This document shows positions 15,571-24,751 of a stretch of DNA of 64,000 nt, in pieces (positions within the stretch are counted from its first letter, which is position 1; the number at the start of each line of letters is the position of its first letter). This stretch comes from Nitrospira moscoviensis (lineage in GTDB: Bacteria; Nitrospirota; Nitrospiria; Nitrospirales; Nitrospiraceae), in the NCBI RefSeq assembly GCF_001273775.1, contig NZ_CP011801.1, forward strand, positions 3,016,001 to 3,080,000. Reading direction: 5' to 3'. Made by a program: the position numbers and the translations under genes. The notes beneath the pieces are model-generated. The model was not told where the DNA came from and ran no database searches. It was given only the letters and a program-made list of their open reading frames with translations.

Positions 15571-16377
15571 TTAACCCGTCACGGCGTGGGACAGCACCGG
15601 ATCGAACCCGTACTGGATCATGAGTTTTTGGATGCGGGGGCTCGTGACGAAATCGAGAAACTTGGCCGCGATCTGAAGGGACTCCGGCCGGCAGGTCGAG
15701 ACGACCGCTCCGGCGAACTGAACCGGCGCATACGTCCCGGTCGGGATCTCGTCGATGATCCGCACGCCTCCGTTGTTGATCGCATCGACGCGATACAAAA
15801 CGCCCACGTCGGCTTTGCCGGTCCGGATGAGATCCACGACCTCCCCGCCGTGCGGTCCATACGTCAGCCGGGCATGCTTTCGGTAGCTCGGATCGAACTT
15901 GGCAAACACCCGGGCCGTAATGTCGCCGAGCGCCGAGGTGGTCGGGTCGCCGAGCGCGATACGGACCGAGCCGTTCGGCAATACATCGGAAAACGAGACC
16001 GCTAAAGCTGACGAGGCGGCCGACATGACCAGCACGAGAGACGTTTCCGCATAGACCCGCGGTTTGCCGCTGAGCACCAGGCCTTTGTCCTGGAGCTTCC
16101 TGAGTTCCTCGACCGAGGCCGGGAGAAACAGGTCGATCGGCGCCCCGCCTTCGATTCGCCGGCGCTGCGTCTGAGACGGGCCATATTCGACGCGGACGGC
16201 CGCGCCATATTCCTTCTCGAACATCGGCACGATGTGCTGAAAGACCGCCTTCAAACTCGGAGCCGCGGCGACGGTCAAAGTTTCCGTTTGAGCATACGCT
16301 CCGGGGGCCGCGAAGGCCGCCACTGCACCCGCGAACAATGCTGCTGCACTCAATTTCACACATCGCTCCATCGTCAT
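15571..16377 (-). CDS. modA: Molybdate ABC transporter substrate-binding protein ModA
   Basis: 268 residues from ATG 16377, chosen because AGGAG lies just upstream; ATG 16389 is the longer alternative. An N-terminal signal peptide ends in a PGAYAQ-type cleavage region. The mature protein shows the ModA pattern: LTVAAAPSLKAVFQHI, GAPIDLFLPASVEELRKL, IALGDPTTSALGDITARV, and GKADVGVLYRVDAI. It should bind oxyanions such as molybdate in the periplasm for an ABC importer. No modB or modC is present here, so it is an orphan gene. It lies about 5 kb from a molybdopterin-domain gene. Tungstate, or another oxyanion, is possible as ligand. Confidence 0.85.
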   Translation of the reverse strand: MTMERCVKLSAAALFAGAVAAFAAPGAYAQTETLTVAAAPSLKAVFQHIVPMFEKEYGAAVRVEYGPSQTQRRRIEGGAPIDLFLPASVEELRKLQDKGLVLSGKPRVYAETSLVLVMSAASSALAVSFSDVLPNGSVRIALGDPTTSALGDITARVFAKFDPSYRKHARLTYGPHGGEVVDLIRTGKADVGVLYRVDAINNGGVRIIDEIPTGTYAPVQFAGAVVSTCRPESLQIAAKFLDFVTSPRIQKLMIQYGFDPVLSHAVTG

Positions 16378-16719
16378 TGCTCTCCTCATGTTCTAGGGCT
16401 GGCGGCCTTGGGAAATGGAAGAACAGCAAGACCGATACCCGGGCGGTCTCTCATGGATACGGTGCAAACAACGGGGCTTCGCGAACCTTCGGCTATGGGC
16501 CAGCGGTCAAACTGTGAGTTTTCGCACATGACGCTCAGTGCGAAAGTCAAAGACCCCGAGAATCGCCGGCGCCTCGAGGCTGCCGTGGTTATCCCTGGTT
16601 CATTGCCGCGGTAATCCTCGGGTTCACTTTTAGAGGGGAAGATCGTCTTATTTTCTTGTCTGCAAGGGACACAACGAGTTGGCAAGGGATTTGCTCGCTT
16701 CGCTTATCGGGATCAGTGC
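16378..16719. other. Divergent intergenic region, modA / RND operon
   Basis: About 340 bases with no convincing gene; the open frames here have neither ribosome sites nor recognisable protein patterns. Apart from the sigma-54-like element at its right end I see no repeat or hairpin. Confidence 0.5.
16679..16695 (+). promoter_or_regulatory. Candidate sigma-54 (-24/-12) promoter of the RND operon
   Basis: TTGGCAAGGGATTTGCT is a near-consensus -24/-12 element (TTGGCA and TTGCT, GG and GC exactly 10 bases apart). It is about 25 bases before the start codon of the first RND gene. The same operon ends with a kinase and a sigma-54 activator. Confidence 0.6.
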
Positions 16720-18219
16720 ATGAATCAGATCGTCCTCATCGCCCTCCGCCGCCCTTACACGTTCGTCGTGATGTCGATCCTCATCGTGCTGTTCGGGGGG
16801 CTCACGATCCTCCACATGCCGACCGACGTGTTTCCGAATATCACGATTCCCGTCACCTCCGTCGTCTGGATCTATTCCGGCCTGCTGCCGCAGCAGGTGG
16901 AAGGGCGCATCACCTATCTGTTCGAGCGCTTTTTGACCTCGACGGTGGAAGGCATCAAGTACATCCACAGCCATTCCTACTATGGGAGCAGCATCACCAA
17001 CATTTTTCTCCAGGACAATGTGGATGTGGGCCGGGCCGAAGCGGATATCGTGGGCATCGCGCAGAACGTCGTGAAGGCGCTGCCGCCGGATATTTCGCCT
17101 CCGATGGTCATGCGGCTCGCGCCCTCCTCCATCCCGGTGGCCATGCTCCAAATCAGCGCCGACCACATGACGCCCGCGGAGCTCTACAACCTCGCCTACA
17201 TGCGCATCCGCCCCCTGCTGGTGACGGTCCCGGGGATCGTGCTGCCGCACCCCTATGGGGGCCAGGACATGCAGGTCATGGTCAACCTCGATCAGCAGAA
17301 GTTGCTCGCGCGCCGCCTCACGCCCAAGGACGTTCACGATACCCTCATGAAGCAGTATCTCGTGCTGCCGTCCGGTGACATCAAGATCAAGCAGACCGAC
17401 TGGATCGTGCAAACGAACGCGTCGCCGCCCAAGATCGAGGACTTCGCCAACATCCCGATCAAGCGGGAAGGGAACGCGTTCGTGTACCTGCGCGACGTGG
17501 CGACGGTGCGTTTGATGGGCCGGGTGCAGCAGAACGCCGTGCTGGTGAAGGGCAAACAGACCGTCATCATCGTCGCGATGAAGAGCACCGAGGCCTCGAC
17601 CCTGGACGTGGTCAACGGCATCAAGAAGATGATCCCGCGCGCCAAAGCAGTCTCCCCGGAGGGCGTGGAAATCAAGCTCCTCGACGACGCCTCGACCTTC
17701 GTCAAAGATTCGATCTCGGACGTGGTGCACGAAATGGCGACCGCCGGCGCGCTGGTCGGGCTCATCGTGCTCCTGCTCCTCGGTTCCTGGCGGGCGACCG
17801 TCATCGTCTGGACCTCCATCCCGCTGTCCATCCTGACCGCCATCATCGGCCTGCATTGGCTGGGGGAGACGATCAACGTCATGACCTTGGGGGGACTGGC
17901 GCTGGCGGTCGGCATTCTGGTCGACGATGCGACGGTGATGATCGAGAATATCGACCGCCATCTCGACATGGGCAAACCGCTCGAACAGGCGATCATCGAC
18001 GCGGCCAATCAGATCGTCGTCCCGACGCTCGTCGCCACCCTCTGCATCGCGATCGTCTGGCTCCCGCTCTTCGAGCTCGGCGGCGTCGCGGGGTATCTGT
18101 TCAAGCCCATGGCGGAGGCGATCATTATCGCGATGCTTGCGTCCTTCATCCTCTCGCGCACGCTCGTCCCGACCATGGCGAAATATATGCTGAAGAGTCA
18201 CCATGCCGCAGCCGCATGA
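16720..18219 (+). CDS. RND efflux permease, N-terminal half
   Basis: 499 residues covering transmembrane helices 1-6 and the first periplasmic loop of an AcrB-type pump: RRPYTFVVMSILIVLFGGL, MPTDVFPNITIPVTSV, the porter domain, then GLALAVGILVDDATVMIEN in helix 4 with the paired Asp residues used for proton transfer. A full pump has about 1050 residues; this gene stops after helix 6 (LVPTMAKYMLKS) and the second half is encoded by the next, overlapping gene in another frame. The break falls in the cytoplasmic loop between helices 6 and 7, where two polypeptides could still assemble. Confidence 0.85.
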   Translation: MNQIVLIALRRPYTFVVMSILIVLFGGLTILHMPTDVFPNITIPVTSVVWIYSGLLPQQVEGRITYLFERFLTSTVEGIKYIHSHSYYGSSITNIFLQDNVDVGRAEADIVGIAQNVVKALPPDISPPMVMRLAPSSIPVAMLQISADHMTPAELYNLAYMRIRPLLVTVPGIVLPHPYGGQDMQVMVNLDQQKLLARRLTPKDVHDTLMKQYLVLPSGDIKIKQTDWIVQTNASPPKIEDFANIPIKREGNAFVYLRDVATVRLMGRVQQNAVLVKGKQTVIIVAMKSTEASTLDVVNGIKKMIPRAKAVSPEGVEIKLLDDASTFVKDSISDVVHEMATAGALVGLIVLLLLGSWRATVIVWTSIPLSILTAIIGLHWLGETINVMTLGGLALAVGILVDDATVMIENIDRHLDMGKPLEQAIIDAANQIVVPTLVATLCIAIVWLPLFELGGVAGYLFKPMAEAIIIAMLASFILSRTLVPTMAKYMLKSHHAAAA

Positions 18220-19900
18220 CAGCCGGGGAGAGGCCGGCGCGAGCCCGTCGCGGAACCCCTTCGTCCGCTTTCAGAAAGCGTTCGAGCGGCGCTTCGATCG
18301 CTTTCGCGAGCGCTACGGCGCGCTGCTCGAACAGGCGATCGCCCGCCGCCGCGCCTTCGTCTCGGTCTCTCTGGCGATCGCGGTGGCCTCCCTCTCCCTG
18401 TTCTTCTTCCTCGGCCGCGATTACTTCCCGGAAATCCGATCGAACGTCATTCAGATGCACATGCGGGCGCCGCTCGGCACGCGCATCGAGGTATCGGGGC
18501 GCATCGCCACGCTCGTCTCCAATTCCGTTGAGGAGTTGCTGCCCGGCCAGGTCGAACACATCGTGAGTAACTGCGGCCTGCCGGTCGGACCGCACAACCT
18601 CGCCTTCATCCCGACGCCGACGATCGGCTCGCAGGATTGCGATCTGACGATCCTCTTGAAGAACGAAAAGTCGCCGGTCTGGGAATACCGGCGTATTCTG
18701 CGGAAAGGTTTGAAGGAGCGTTATCCGGGCACCGAGTTCACGTTCCAGCCGTCCGATCTGACGGCGAAGATTCTCAATTTCGGCGCGCCGGCGCCGATCG
18801 ATGTGCAGGTCAACGGTCCAGAGATGTCTCCCAACTACGAGTTCGCCCGCAAACTGGCGGGCAAGTTCCGCGAGATCCCCGGGGCCGCGGACGTGGTGAT
18901 CCAGCAGACGATGCGCACGCCGACTCTCCTGGTCGAAGGCGACCGCACGTTCGGACTCGGGGTGAACAAAACGCTGAAGGACATGGCCGACAATCTGCTC
19001 ATGACGACCGCCGGGAGCCAGCAGGTGGACCAGATCTATTGGCTCGACCCCTCGACCGGCATGTCGTACCTGATCAACGTCTACACGCCGCAACCGCAAG
19101 TGAACAGCGTGAATACCCTCAAGACCGTTCCGGTCGACTCCTCGGACAGCCCGTCCACCGACGGCGACGTGCAGCTGCTGGGAAACCTGGCCGACATGAC
19201 GCCGGAGGGCACGCCGGGCGTCATCACACACGGGAACATCATGCCGCTGTTCAACATCTATGTCTCGGCCGAAGGACGCGATCTCGGCGGGGTGCTGGCC
19301 GAGGTCCAGAAGATCACCCGGAACCTGACATCCGAGAAGCCGCGCAGCGCGGAGGTCGAAATCCATGGCCAGGCCTCCCTGATGTACGACGCCTATGCCG
19401 AGCTGATCTTCGGATTGCTGGCCGCGGTCGCGCTGGTCTATCTGCTGATCGTCGTCAACTTTCAATCGTGGCTGGACCCGTTCATCATCATCACGGCCCT
19501 GCCCGGCGCATTGGCGGGCATCGCCTGGTCGTTGTTCCTGACCCATACGAGGCTGTCGGAGCCGGCATTGACGGGGGCCATCATGACGATGGGCACCGGG
19601 ACGGCCAATTCGATCCTCGTCGTGTCCTATGCCCGCGAACGGCTGCACGAGCACGGCGACGCGCTGCGGGCCGCCATCGAAGCCGGAACGACCCGCTTCC
19701 GTCCGGTGCTCATGACCGCCTCGGCCATGATCATCGGGATGGTACCCATGGCGACCGGCTATTCCCAGAATGCGCCCCTGGGCCGCGCCGTCATCGGCGG
19801 CCTCCTCGTCGCGACCCTCTTCACCCTGTTTTTCGTGCCCTGCGTGTACGCCATCGTCTACGGCCGGCGAGCCGCGCGGCACAAGGAACCGGCCTCATGA
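18203..19900 (+). CDS. RND efflux permease, C-terminal half
   Basis: 565 residues carrying the second half of the same pump. After a basic cytoplasmic linker (RFQKAFERRFDRFRERYGAL) come helix 7 (FVSVSLAIAVASLSLFFFLG), GRDYFPEIRSNVIQMHMRAP, the second porter loop, and helices 8-12. It starts 17 bases inside the first-half gene in a different frame, with GAAGAG before the ATG. In helix 10 the segment is GTGTANSILVVSYA: where AcrB has Lys940 (in AKNAIL) this protein has Ala. The split may be natural or a frameshift. The stop overlaps the adaptor start as ATGA. Confidence 0.85.
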   Translation: MPQPHDSRGEAGASPSRNPFVRFQKAFERRFDRFRERYGALLEQAIARRRAFVSVSLAIAVASLSLFFFLGRDYFPEIRSNVIQMHMRAPLGTRIEVSGRIATLVSNSVEELLPGQVEHIVSNCGLPVGPHNLAFIPTPTIGSQDCDLTILLKNEKSPVWEYRRILRKGLKERYPGTEFTFQPSDLTAKILNFGAPAPIDVQVNGPEMSPNYEFARKLAGKFREIPGAADVVIQQTMRTPTLLVEGDRTFGLGVNKTLKDMADNLLMTTAGSQQVDQIYWLDPSTGMSYLINVYTPQPQVNSVNTLKTVPVDSSDSPSTDGDVQLLGNLADMTPEGTPGVITHGNIMPLFNIYVSAEGRDLGGVLAEVQKITRNLTSEKPRSAEVEIHGQASLMYDAYAELIFGLLAAVALVYLLIVVNFQSWLDPFIIITALPGALAGIAWSLFLTHTRLSEPALTGAIMTMGTGTANSILVVSYARERLHEHGDALRAAIEAGTTRFRPVLMTASAMIIGMVPMATGYSQNAPLGRAVIGGLLVATLFTLFFVPCVYAIVYGRRAARHKEPAS

Positions 19901-21132
19901 TGACACGCATCGCGGGCAGACACATCGCCTTGTCGGTCATTGTCCTGCTCGTCGTGTATCTGGGCTATCGCGTCTACGAAAGCAGAAGCGATGCCGCGTC
20001 GCTGCGCGAGCAGACGCTTGAAGATGCCGTGCCCACCGTGGCCGTCGTCTACCCAAAGCCGGTGCCCGCGACCGAGACGATCACGCTGCCCGGCAATATC
20101 GTCGGCTGGTACGAGGCGCCGATCTACGCGCGCGTCACCGGCTACGTGAAGATGTGGTACAAGGACTACGGCGCGCTGGTGCAGAAAGGGGATGTCCTGG
20201 CCGAAATCAACGCGCCGGATCTCGACGCGGAATATAACCAGGCCAAGGCGGATCTGGAATCGGAGCGCGCCAAGTATCGGCTCGCCGAGGTGACGGCGAA
20301 GCGCTGGGCGGCGCTGCGCCCCAATCATGCGGTCTCCGAGCAGTCGATCACCGTGCAGGAGCAGAACCTGAAAGTCCAAGCCGCAGTGGTGAGCGCGGCG
20401 GAGCAAAAGGTCCGGAACATCGAGGCGTTCATCAAGTTCAAGACGATCGTCGCCCCTTTCGACGGCGTGGTCACCCAGCGGAACATCAACGTGGGCGACC
20501 TGGTCAGCAAAGAAGGGAACCTGGCCACCCCGAGCGCGAAAACCAACCTCTTCACCGTGGCCGACGTCCACGTCATGCGGCTCTTCGTAAACGTGCCGGC
20601 GGCGTTCGGCCCCTTCCTCCAGCCCGGCTTGGCCGCCGAGGTGACGGTCCCGCAGTTGCCCGACCGCCGCTTCACCGCCAAATTCCTGACCGTCGCGAAA
20701 GGATTCGACGTGAGCACGCGGACGGCGGTGACCGAGTTCACTATCGACAATGAAGACCACGCCCTCTGGCCCGGCTCCTACGCCGAGGTCCGCCTCACGG
20801 CGCCGGTCGATCGGCAAGCCTTCACGATGCCCTCCACCGCGCTGGTGTTCCAGGAGCACGGCACGCAAGCGGCCGTCGTGACGGAGGGCGACCGCGTCCA
20901 CTTGAAACCCATCACCGTGAGCAAACTCATGGACCAGGTTGTCGAAGTGTCGGAGGGGCTCGCCGCGGGCGACCGCATCATCAACAATCCGAGCGCCGCG
21001 CTGCTCGAAGGGGACCCGGTGCGGGTCGTCACACCGGCGCCCGGCTACGACCTCGTCAATACCGAACCGCCGGAGCCGAAGGCGGAGCCGACCGCGCAAC
21101 CGGTCCTGCCGTCGTCTTCGGCGTCGCCATGA
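19897..21132 (+). CDS. RND periplasmic adaptor (membrane fusion protein)
   Basis: 411 residues from ATG 19897. One N-terminal membrane helix (IALSVIVLLVVYLGYRVY) anchors it. PGNIVGWYEAPIYARVTGYV begins the lipoyl domain, a helical hairpin spans about residues 110-180, and FKTIVAPFDGVVTQRNINVGDLV completes the lipoyl fold, followed by beta-barrel and membrane-proximal domains. The tail is Pro/Glu/Ala rich. It links the RND pump to the outer-membrane channel encoded next. A start codon in an ATGA overlap and the same strand make it part of the operon. Confidence 0.88.
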   Translation: MMTRIAGRHIALSVIVLLVVYLGYRVYESRSDAASLREQTLEDAVPTVAVVYPKPVPATETITLPGNIVGWYEAPIYARVTGYVKMWYKDYGALVQKGDVLAEINAPDLDAEYNQAKADLESERAKYRLAEVTAKRWAALRPNHAVSEQSITVQEQNLKVQAAVVSAAEQKVRNIEAFIKFKTIVAPFDGVVTQRNINVGDLVSKEGNLATPSAKTNLFTVADVHVMRLFVNVPAAFGPFLQPGLAAEVTVPQLPDRRFTAKFLTVAKGFDVSTRTAVTEFTIDNEDHALWPGSYAEVRLTAPVDRQAFTMPSTALVFQEHGTQAAVVTEGDRVHLKPITVSKLMDQVVEVSEGLAAGDRIINNPSAALLEGDPVRVVTPAPGYDLVNTEPPEPKAEPTAQPVLPSSSASP

Positions 21133-21142
21133 CGGGCGGCGC

Positions 21143-22756
21143 ATGAGACCAGAGCTGTCATCCCGTTCGCCTCGCTGGCGCGGCGGCCTGCTCCTCCTGG
21201 CCCTCGCCCTGCCGGCCTGCGGCACCGATTGGTTGCCGCACGCGGATCTGGCGCCTGTCTATCATCCGGCTGAATTCGTCGTCCCCGCATCGTGGAAAGG
21301 TGCCAGTCCCTTCGTCGAAGCCGATCCGGCGGACGACGAGCTGCGGCCGGATTGGTGGAAGCTGTACAACGACCCTATGCTCGACACCCTCATCGAACAA
21401 GCGATGGCGACCAATCCGGACTTGCAGGCCGCCGCCGAGCGGTTCGTCCAGGCCCGCGACGTGATGATGCAGGTCCGCTCGCAACGGATCCCGCAGGTCG
21501 GCCTCGGCGGGAAAGCGACGGACAGCCACCTGCACATCAATCCCGACATCTACGACCCTGAGACGCCGTTGACCGGCCCCGTGGCGGCCGGTGGCGGTAT
21601 CGCGTCCTGGGAGCCTGATTTCTGGTCGGCGATCCGCAACGCCACGCGCGTCGAAACTTATCGCGCCCAGGAGCGGGCCGCCGATTGGGGGCTCGCGCGC
21701 CTCAGTCTTCAGGCGGAGATCGCCTCCGACTATTTCACGCTGCGCGGGTACGACGCGCAGGCCGCGATCTATCAGCACTCGATCGATCTCTATAAGCGAT
21801 CGCTCGCCCTCGTCAACGCCCAGTTCGCCGGCGCCATCGCCTCGGCGCTCGACGTCGCCCGCGTCGAATCCCTCCTGTACAGCACCGAGACAAAATACGC
21901 GCAGATCCAAGGCCAGCGCCAGATCACCGAACAGGCGCTCGCCATTCTCGTCAATATGGCCCCCGCCAGTTTCACGATCGAGCCGGTGGATGAGCTGCGC
22001 GTCGTGAAGTTCGCGGCCCCGGCGAGCCTTCCTTCCAGACTGCTGGAACGGCGGCCGGACATCGCCGCGATGGAGCGCCGGATGGCGGAGGCCAACCGCG
22101 CCATCGGCATCGCCCGCGCCGCCTTCTTTCCCGACGTGCGGTTCCGAGCCGATGGAGGCATCCTCGACGTCGGTTTCAACGCCGTCGAAATCGCCAAGTT
22201 CGTCACCGGGTTCTGGTCCTATGGCTCCTTGGTGTCGGTGCCGGCCTTCCAGGGCGGGTATCGCCGCGCCCAACTCCAGAAGTCCTGGTCGGCATACCGG
22301 GAAACCGAAGACCGTTACCGCTCCACAGTGCTCAACGCCTTCCGTGAGGTTGAGAACAATTTGAGCCTCACCAACCGGTTGACGGTCGCGGCCGGCCGGC
22401 AGGACGCCGCCGTGGGGGCGAACCTCAAGGCACAAAATCTGACGACGGAACTCTATCAGGGCGGCCTGGCGTCCAGCCTGGAGCTGATTTTCGCGCAGGT
22501 CAACACCCTGACGGCGCGCATCGACGCCGTGCAGATCAAGACCGAGCTCATGCGGGCCTCCGTGGCGCTCATCCGCGCGCTCGGCGGAGGCTGGGACCGC
22601 CGGCAATTGCCGAAGGACGAGCAGATCCAGCCCTTCGGCACGTTCCAGTACGTCGATCTCGACAAACCGCCGCCGGCCGGGGGCATCGACGTCAATGCGG
22701 ACAATAACTGGCTGCATAACGATCTGACCAAGTTCTCCGTTCCCGGACGGCGGTGA
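21143..22756 (+). CDS. Outer-membrane efflux lipoprotein of the RND system
   Basis: 537 residues. The signal ends in a lipobox (LALPAC), so the mature protein should be lipidated. OEP repeats are seen as IEQAMATNPDLQAAAERFVQARD and LLERRPDIAAMERRMAEANRAIGIARAAFFPDV. It forms the outer-membrane exit duct for the RND pump. It starts 10 bases after the adaptor stop. A C-terminal extension of about 60 residues after the last helical repeat (from LPKDEQIQPFG onward) has no evident function. Confidence 0.87.
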   Translation: MRPELSSRSPRWRGGLLLLALALPACGTDWLPHADLAPVYHPAEFVVPASWKGASPFVEADPADDELRPDWWKLYNDPMLDTLIEQAMATNPDLQAAAERFVQARDVMMQVRSQRIPQVGLGGKATDSHLHINPDIYDPETPLTGPVAAGGGIASWEPDFWSAIRNATRVETYRAQERAADWGLARLSLQAEIASDYFTLRGYDAQAAIYQHSIDLYKRSLALVNAQFAGAIASALDVARVESLLYSTETKYAQIQGQRQITEQALAILVNMAPASFTIEPVDELRVVKFAAPASLPSRLLERRPDIAAMERRMAEANRAIGIARAAFFPDVRFRADGGILDVGFNAVEIAKFVTGFWSYGSLVSVPAFQGGYRRAQLQKSWSAYRETEDRYRSTVLNAFREVENNLSLTNRLTVAAGRQDAAVGANLKAQNLTTELYQGGLASSLELIFAQVNTLTARIDAVQIKTELMRASVALIRALGGGWDRRQLPKDEQIQPFGTFQYVDLDKPPPAGGIDVNADNNWLHNDLTKFSVPGRR

Positions 22757-22819
22757 TCCGCGAGCGACCGTTTGACTCCGTGTCGGTCGCGCCACTACGA
22801 TGAGCAGGCGAGGTTGTCG

Positions 22820-24751
22820 ATGCGCCGTCTCCTCCAATTGTTCAACGATCTTCCGATCGCCAGGAAACTCCTTCTGACGGCGCTGATTCCCTTGGCCGCC
22901 TTCCTCGTCCTGGCGGTGCAGACCTATCGCAGTCTCGAAACCTTGACGGAACACGAAGAAGAGTTGGATCGCGTCTACGTGACGCAACGGACTGCGGCGG
23001 AATATATGCGGTTGGTCGTGGACTACGAGACCGGCTTCCGCGGCTATGTCCTGACCGGCCAGGACACGTATCTGGAGCCGTCGAAGAACGCGCACCAGCA
23101 CCTACCTTCAATCGAGCACGCCCTCATCACGCTGACCCGCCCCCACCAGGCGCAGTATGAAGCCGTGCTGGCAGCCCAGCGTTTGGTCAAGCAGATGCTG
23201 GACGAAAAAGGCGCGCTGATCCAGTCGGTCAAGCACGGGCAGCGTGCCGAAGCGCTGGAGTACATCGAACAGGGCCGGGGGCAGTCGCTGATGCGGCGCG
23301 TGCGCGGCCATATGGCGCGCTTTGACCGGCTCGAGCAGAGCGCGCTCAATGACGCGCTCGCGAACATGGGCCGGGCGCGCAACGCCATGGTGAAGCAGAC
23401 GCTCGTCGGCATGGCGCTGGTGTTCGTGCTGATCGTGTTCGCGCTGCAGTTGATCGCCCGCTCCATCACCGGTCCCTTGGTCGGCTTGGCCAAATCCGTG
23501 CGATCCTCCGACGGCATCGTCCCGGCCGATATCCCGGTGCTCGCCCGGCGGGACGAGCTGGGCGAATTGACCCGCGTCATGAGCCAGATGAGCCGGCAGG
23601 CGCGCCGGTATCTCGACGATGTCCGGAAGACCGAGGCGGACTTGCGGGCCCTGAACGACGATCTGGCGGCGTCCGAAGCGAAGTACCGCAGCATCGTCGA
23701 TCATGCGCCCTTCGGCATCTTTACGACCAGCGGGATGCGCGTCACCTTCAGCAACCGGTATGACCGGGTCCTGGCCGGCCTGAATCCCGATGAAGCCGGC
23801 GAGCCGGAAGATTTTCGCCGCATGATCCATCCGGAAGACCGCGAGCGCGTGCTCCGGGAATATGCGGCGGCGGTCGCCGACGATAAACCTTACGAGACGA
23901 TCTTCCGGTTCGTGCGGCCCGATGGCACGGTCCGCAAGGTGCTGAGCCGGCGCATTCCCATCCGGGACGAAGCGGGCCGGACCACGATGTACCAGGGATT
24001 CAATATCGACATCACGGCGCTCGACGCCATGCAAGTGCAGCTGAGCCGGGCGGAACGGCTGGCGACCCTGGGCCAGGTCGCCGCCGGCATCGCGCATGAG
24101 CTCAGGAATCCCCTCGTCGGCATCGGCTCCACGGCCGCTCTGCTGCGCGACGAGATCGATCCCGCCGACGGCAAGCGCGCCGATCTCGACATCATTTTGA
24201 ACGAGACGCGGCGCCTCGACCGCATCGTCAACCAAATCATCGATTACGCGCGGCCGCGGGACGTGTTGCCGTCCACCTGGACGGTGGGCGACGTGATCGA
24301 GGAGGTGCTGAAGCTGCTCGACACGCGGATCGTCGCGCAGCGGATCGCGGTGGGCCGCCCGCCGTCCCCGGCGCTCGTGGTCCAGGCGGACCGGGACCAG
24401 ATCAAGCAGGTGCTGCTCAACTTGTGCCAGAACGCGTTGGACGCCATGCCGGAGGGCGGCGAGCTCAAGCTCACCGCGACGGCCACGCGGCAGGGCGACA
24501 TCCCGGGGGTGTCCATGGACGTCGCGGACAACGGGTCCGGCATCGATCCGAAAGACCTGCCGCACGTGTTCCAGCCGTTCTTCACCGTTCGCAAACGGCA
24601 GGGCACCGGCCTGGGGCTGGCCATCTGCCGGAATATCGTGGAGGCGCACGGCGGCGACATTTCGCTGACGAGCGAGCCGGGGCGCGGGACAACGGCCAAG
24701 CTCTGGCTTCCGCAGGGAGCGTCGCCGGGCGGCGCGAGGCCGATCGTATGA
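22820..24751 (+). CDS. Membrane sensor histidine kinase (CHASE3-HAMP-PAS-HisKA-HATPase)
   Basis: 643 residues. One helix near the start (LLLTALIPLAAFLVLAV), then a periplasmic helical domain with the CHASE3-like pattern (VDYETGFRGYVLTGQDTYL), a second helix (LVGMALVFVLIVFALQLI), a HAMP segment, a PAS domain (YRSIVDHAPFGIFTTSG), then HisKA with the phospho-acceptor His426 in GIAHELRNPLVG and an ATPase domain (NALDAMPEGG, DNGSGI, GTGLGLAI). ATG 22820 is preferred because AGGCGAGG precedes it. It overlaps the sigma-54 activator by four bases; the pair probably senses envelope or efflux stress and controls the upstream pump operons. Confidence 0.9.
   Translation: MRRLLQLFNDLPIARKLLLTALIPLAAFLVLAVQTYRSLETLTEHEEELDRVYVTQRTAAEYMRLVVDYETGFRGYVLTGQDTYLEPSKNAHQHLPSIEHALITLTRPHQAQYEAVLAAQRLVKQMLDEKGALIQSVKHGQRAEALEYIEQGRGQSLMRRVRGHMARFDRLEQSALNDALANMGRARNAMVKQTLVGMALVFVLIVFALQLIARSITGPLVGLAKSVRSSDGIVPADIPVLARRDELGELTRVMSQMSRQARRYLDDVRKTEADLRALNDDLAASEAKYRSIVDHAPFGIFTTSGMRVTFSNRYDRVLAGLNPDEAGEPEDFRRMIHPEDRERVLREYAAAVADDKPYETIFRFVRPDGTVRKVLSRRIPIRDEAGRTTMYQGFNIDITALDAMQVQLSRAERLATLGQVAAGIAHELRNPLVGIGSTAALLRDEIDPADGKRADLDIILNETRRLDRIVNQIIDYARPRDVLPSTWTVGDVIEEVLKLLDTRIVAQRIAVGRPPSPALVVQADRDQIKQVLLNLCQNALDAMPEGGELKLTATATRQGDIPGVSMDVADNGSGIDPKDLPHVFQPFFTVRKRQGTGLGLAICRNIVEAHGGDISLTSEPGRGTTAKLWLPQGASPGGARPIV

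Noticed and set aside
15029-16429. Minus-strand frame of 466 codons across modA
   Set aside because: A different frame from modA on the same strand; the modA frame has signal peptide and family motifs.
16386-16685. 99-codon minus-strand frame upstream of modA
   Set aside because: Overlaps the modA start region and the RND promoter; no motif and no ribosome site.
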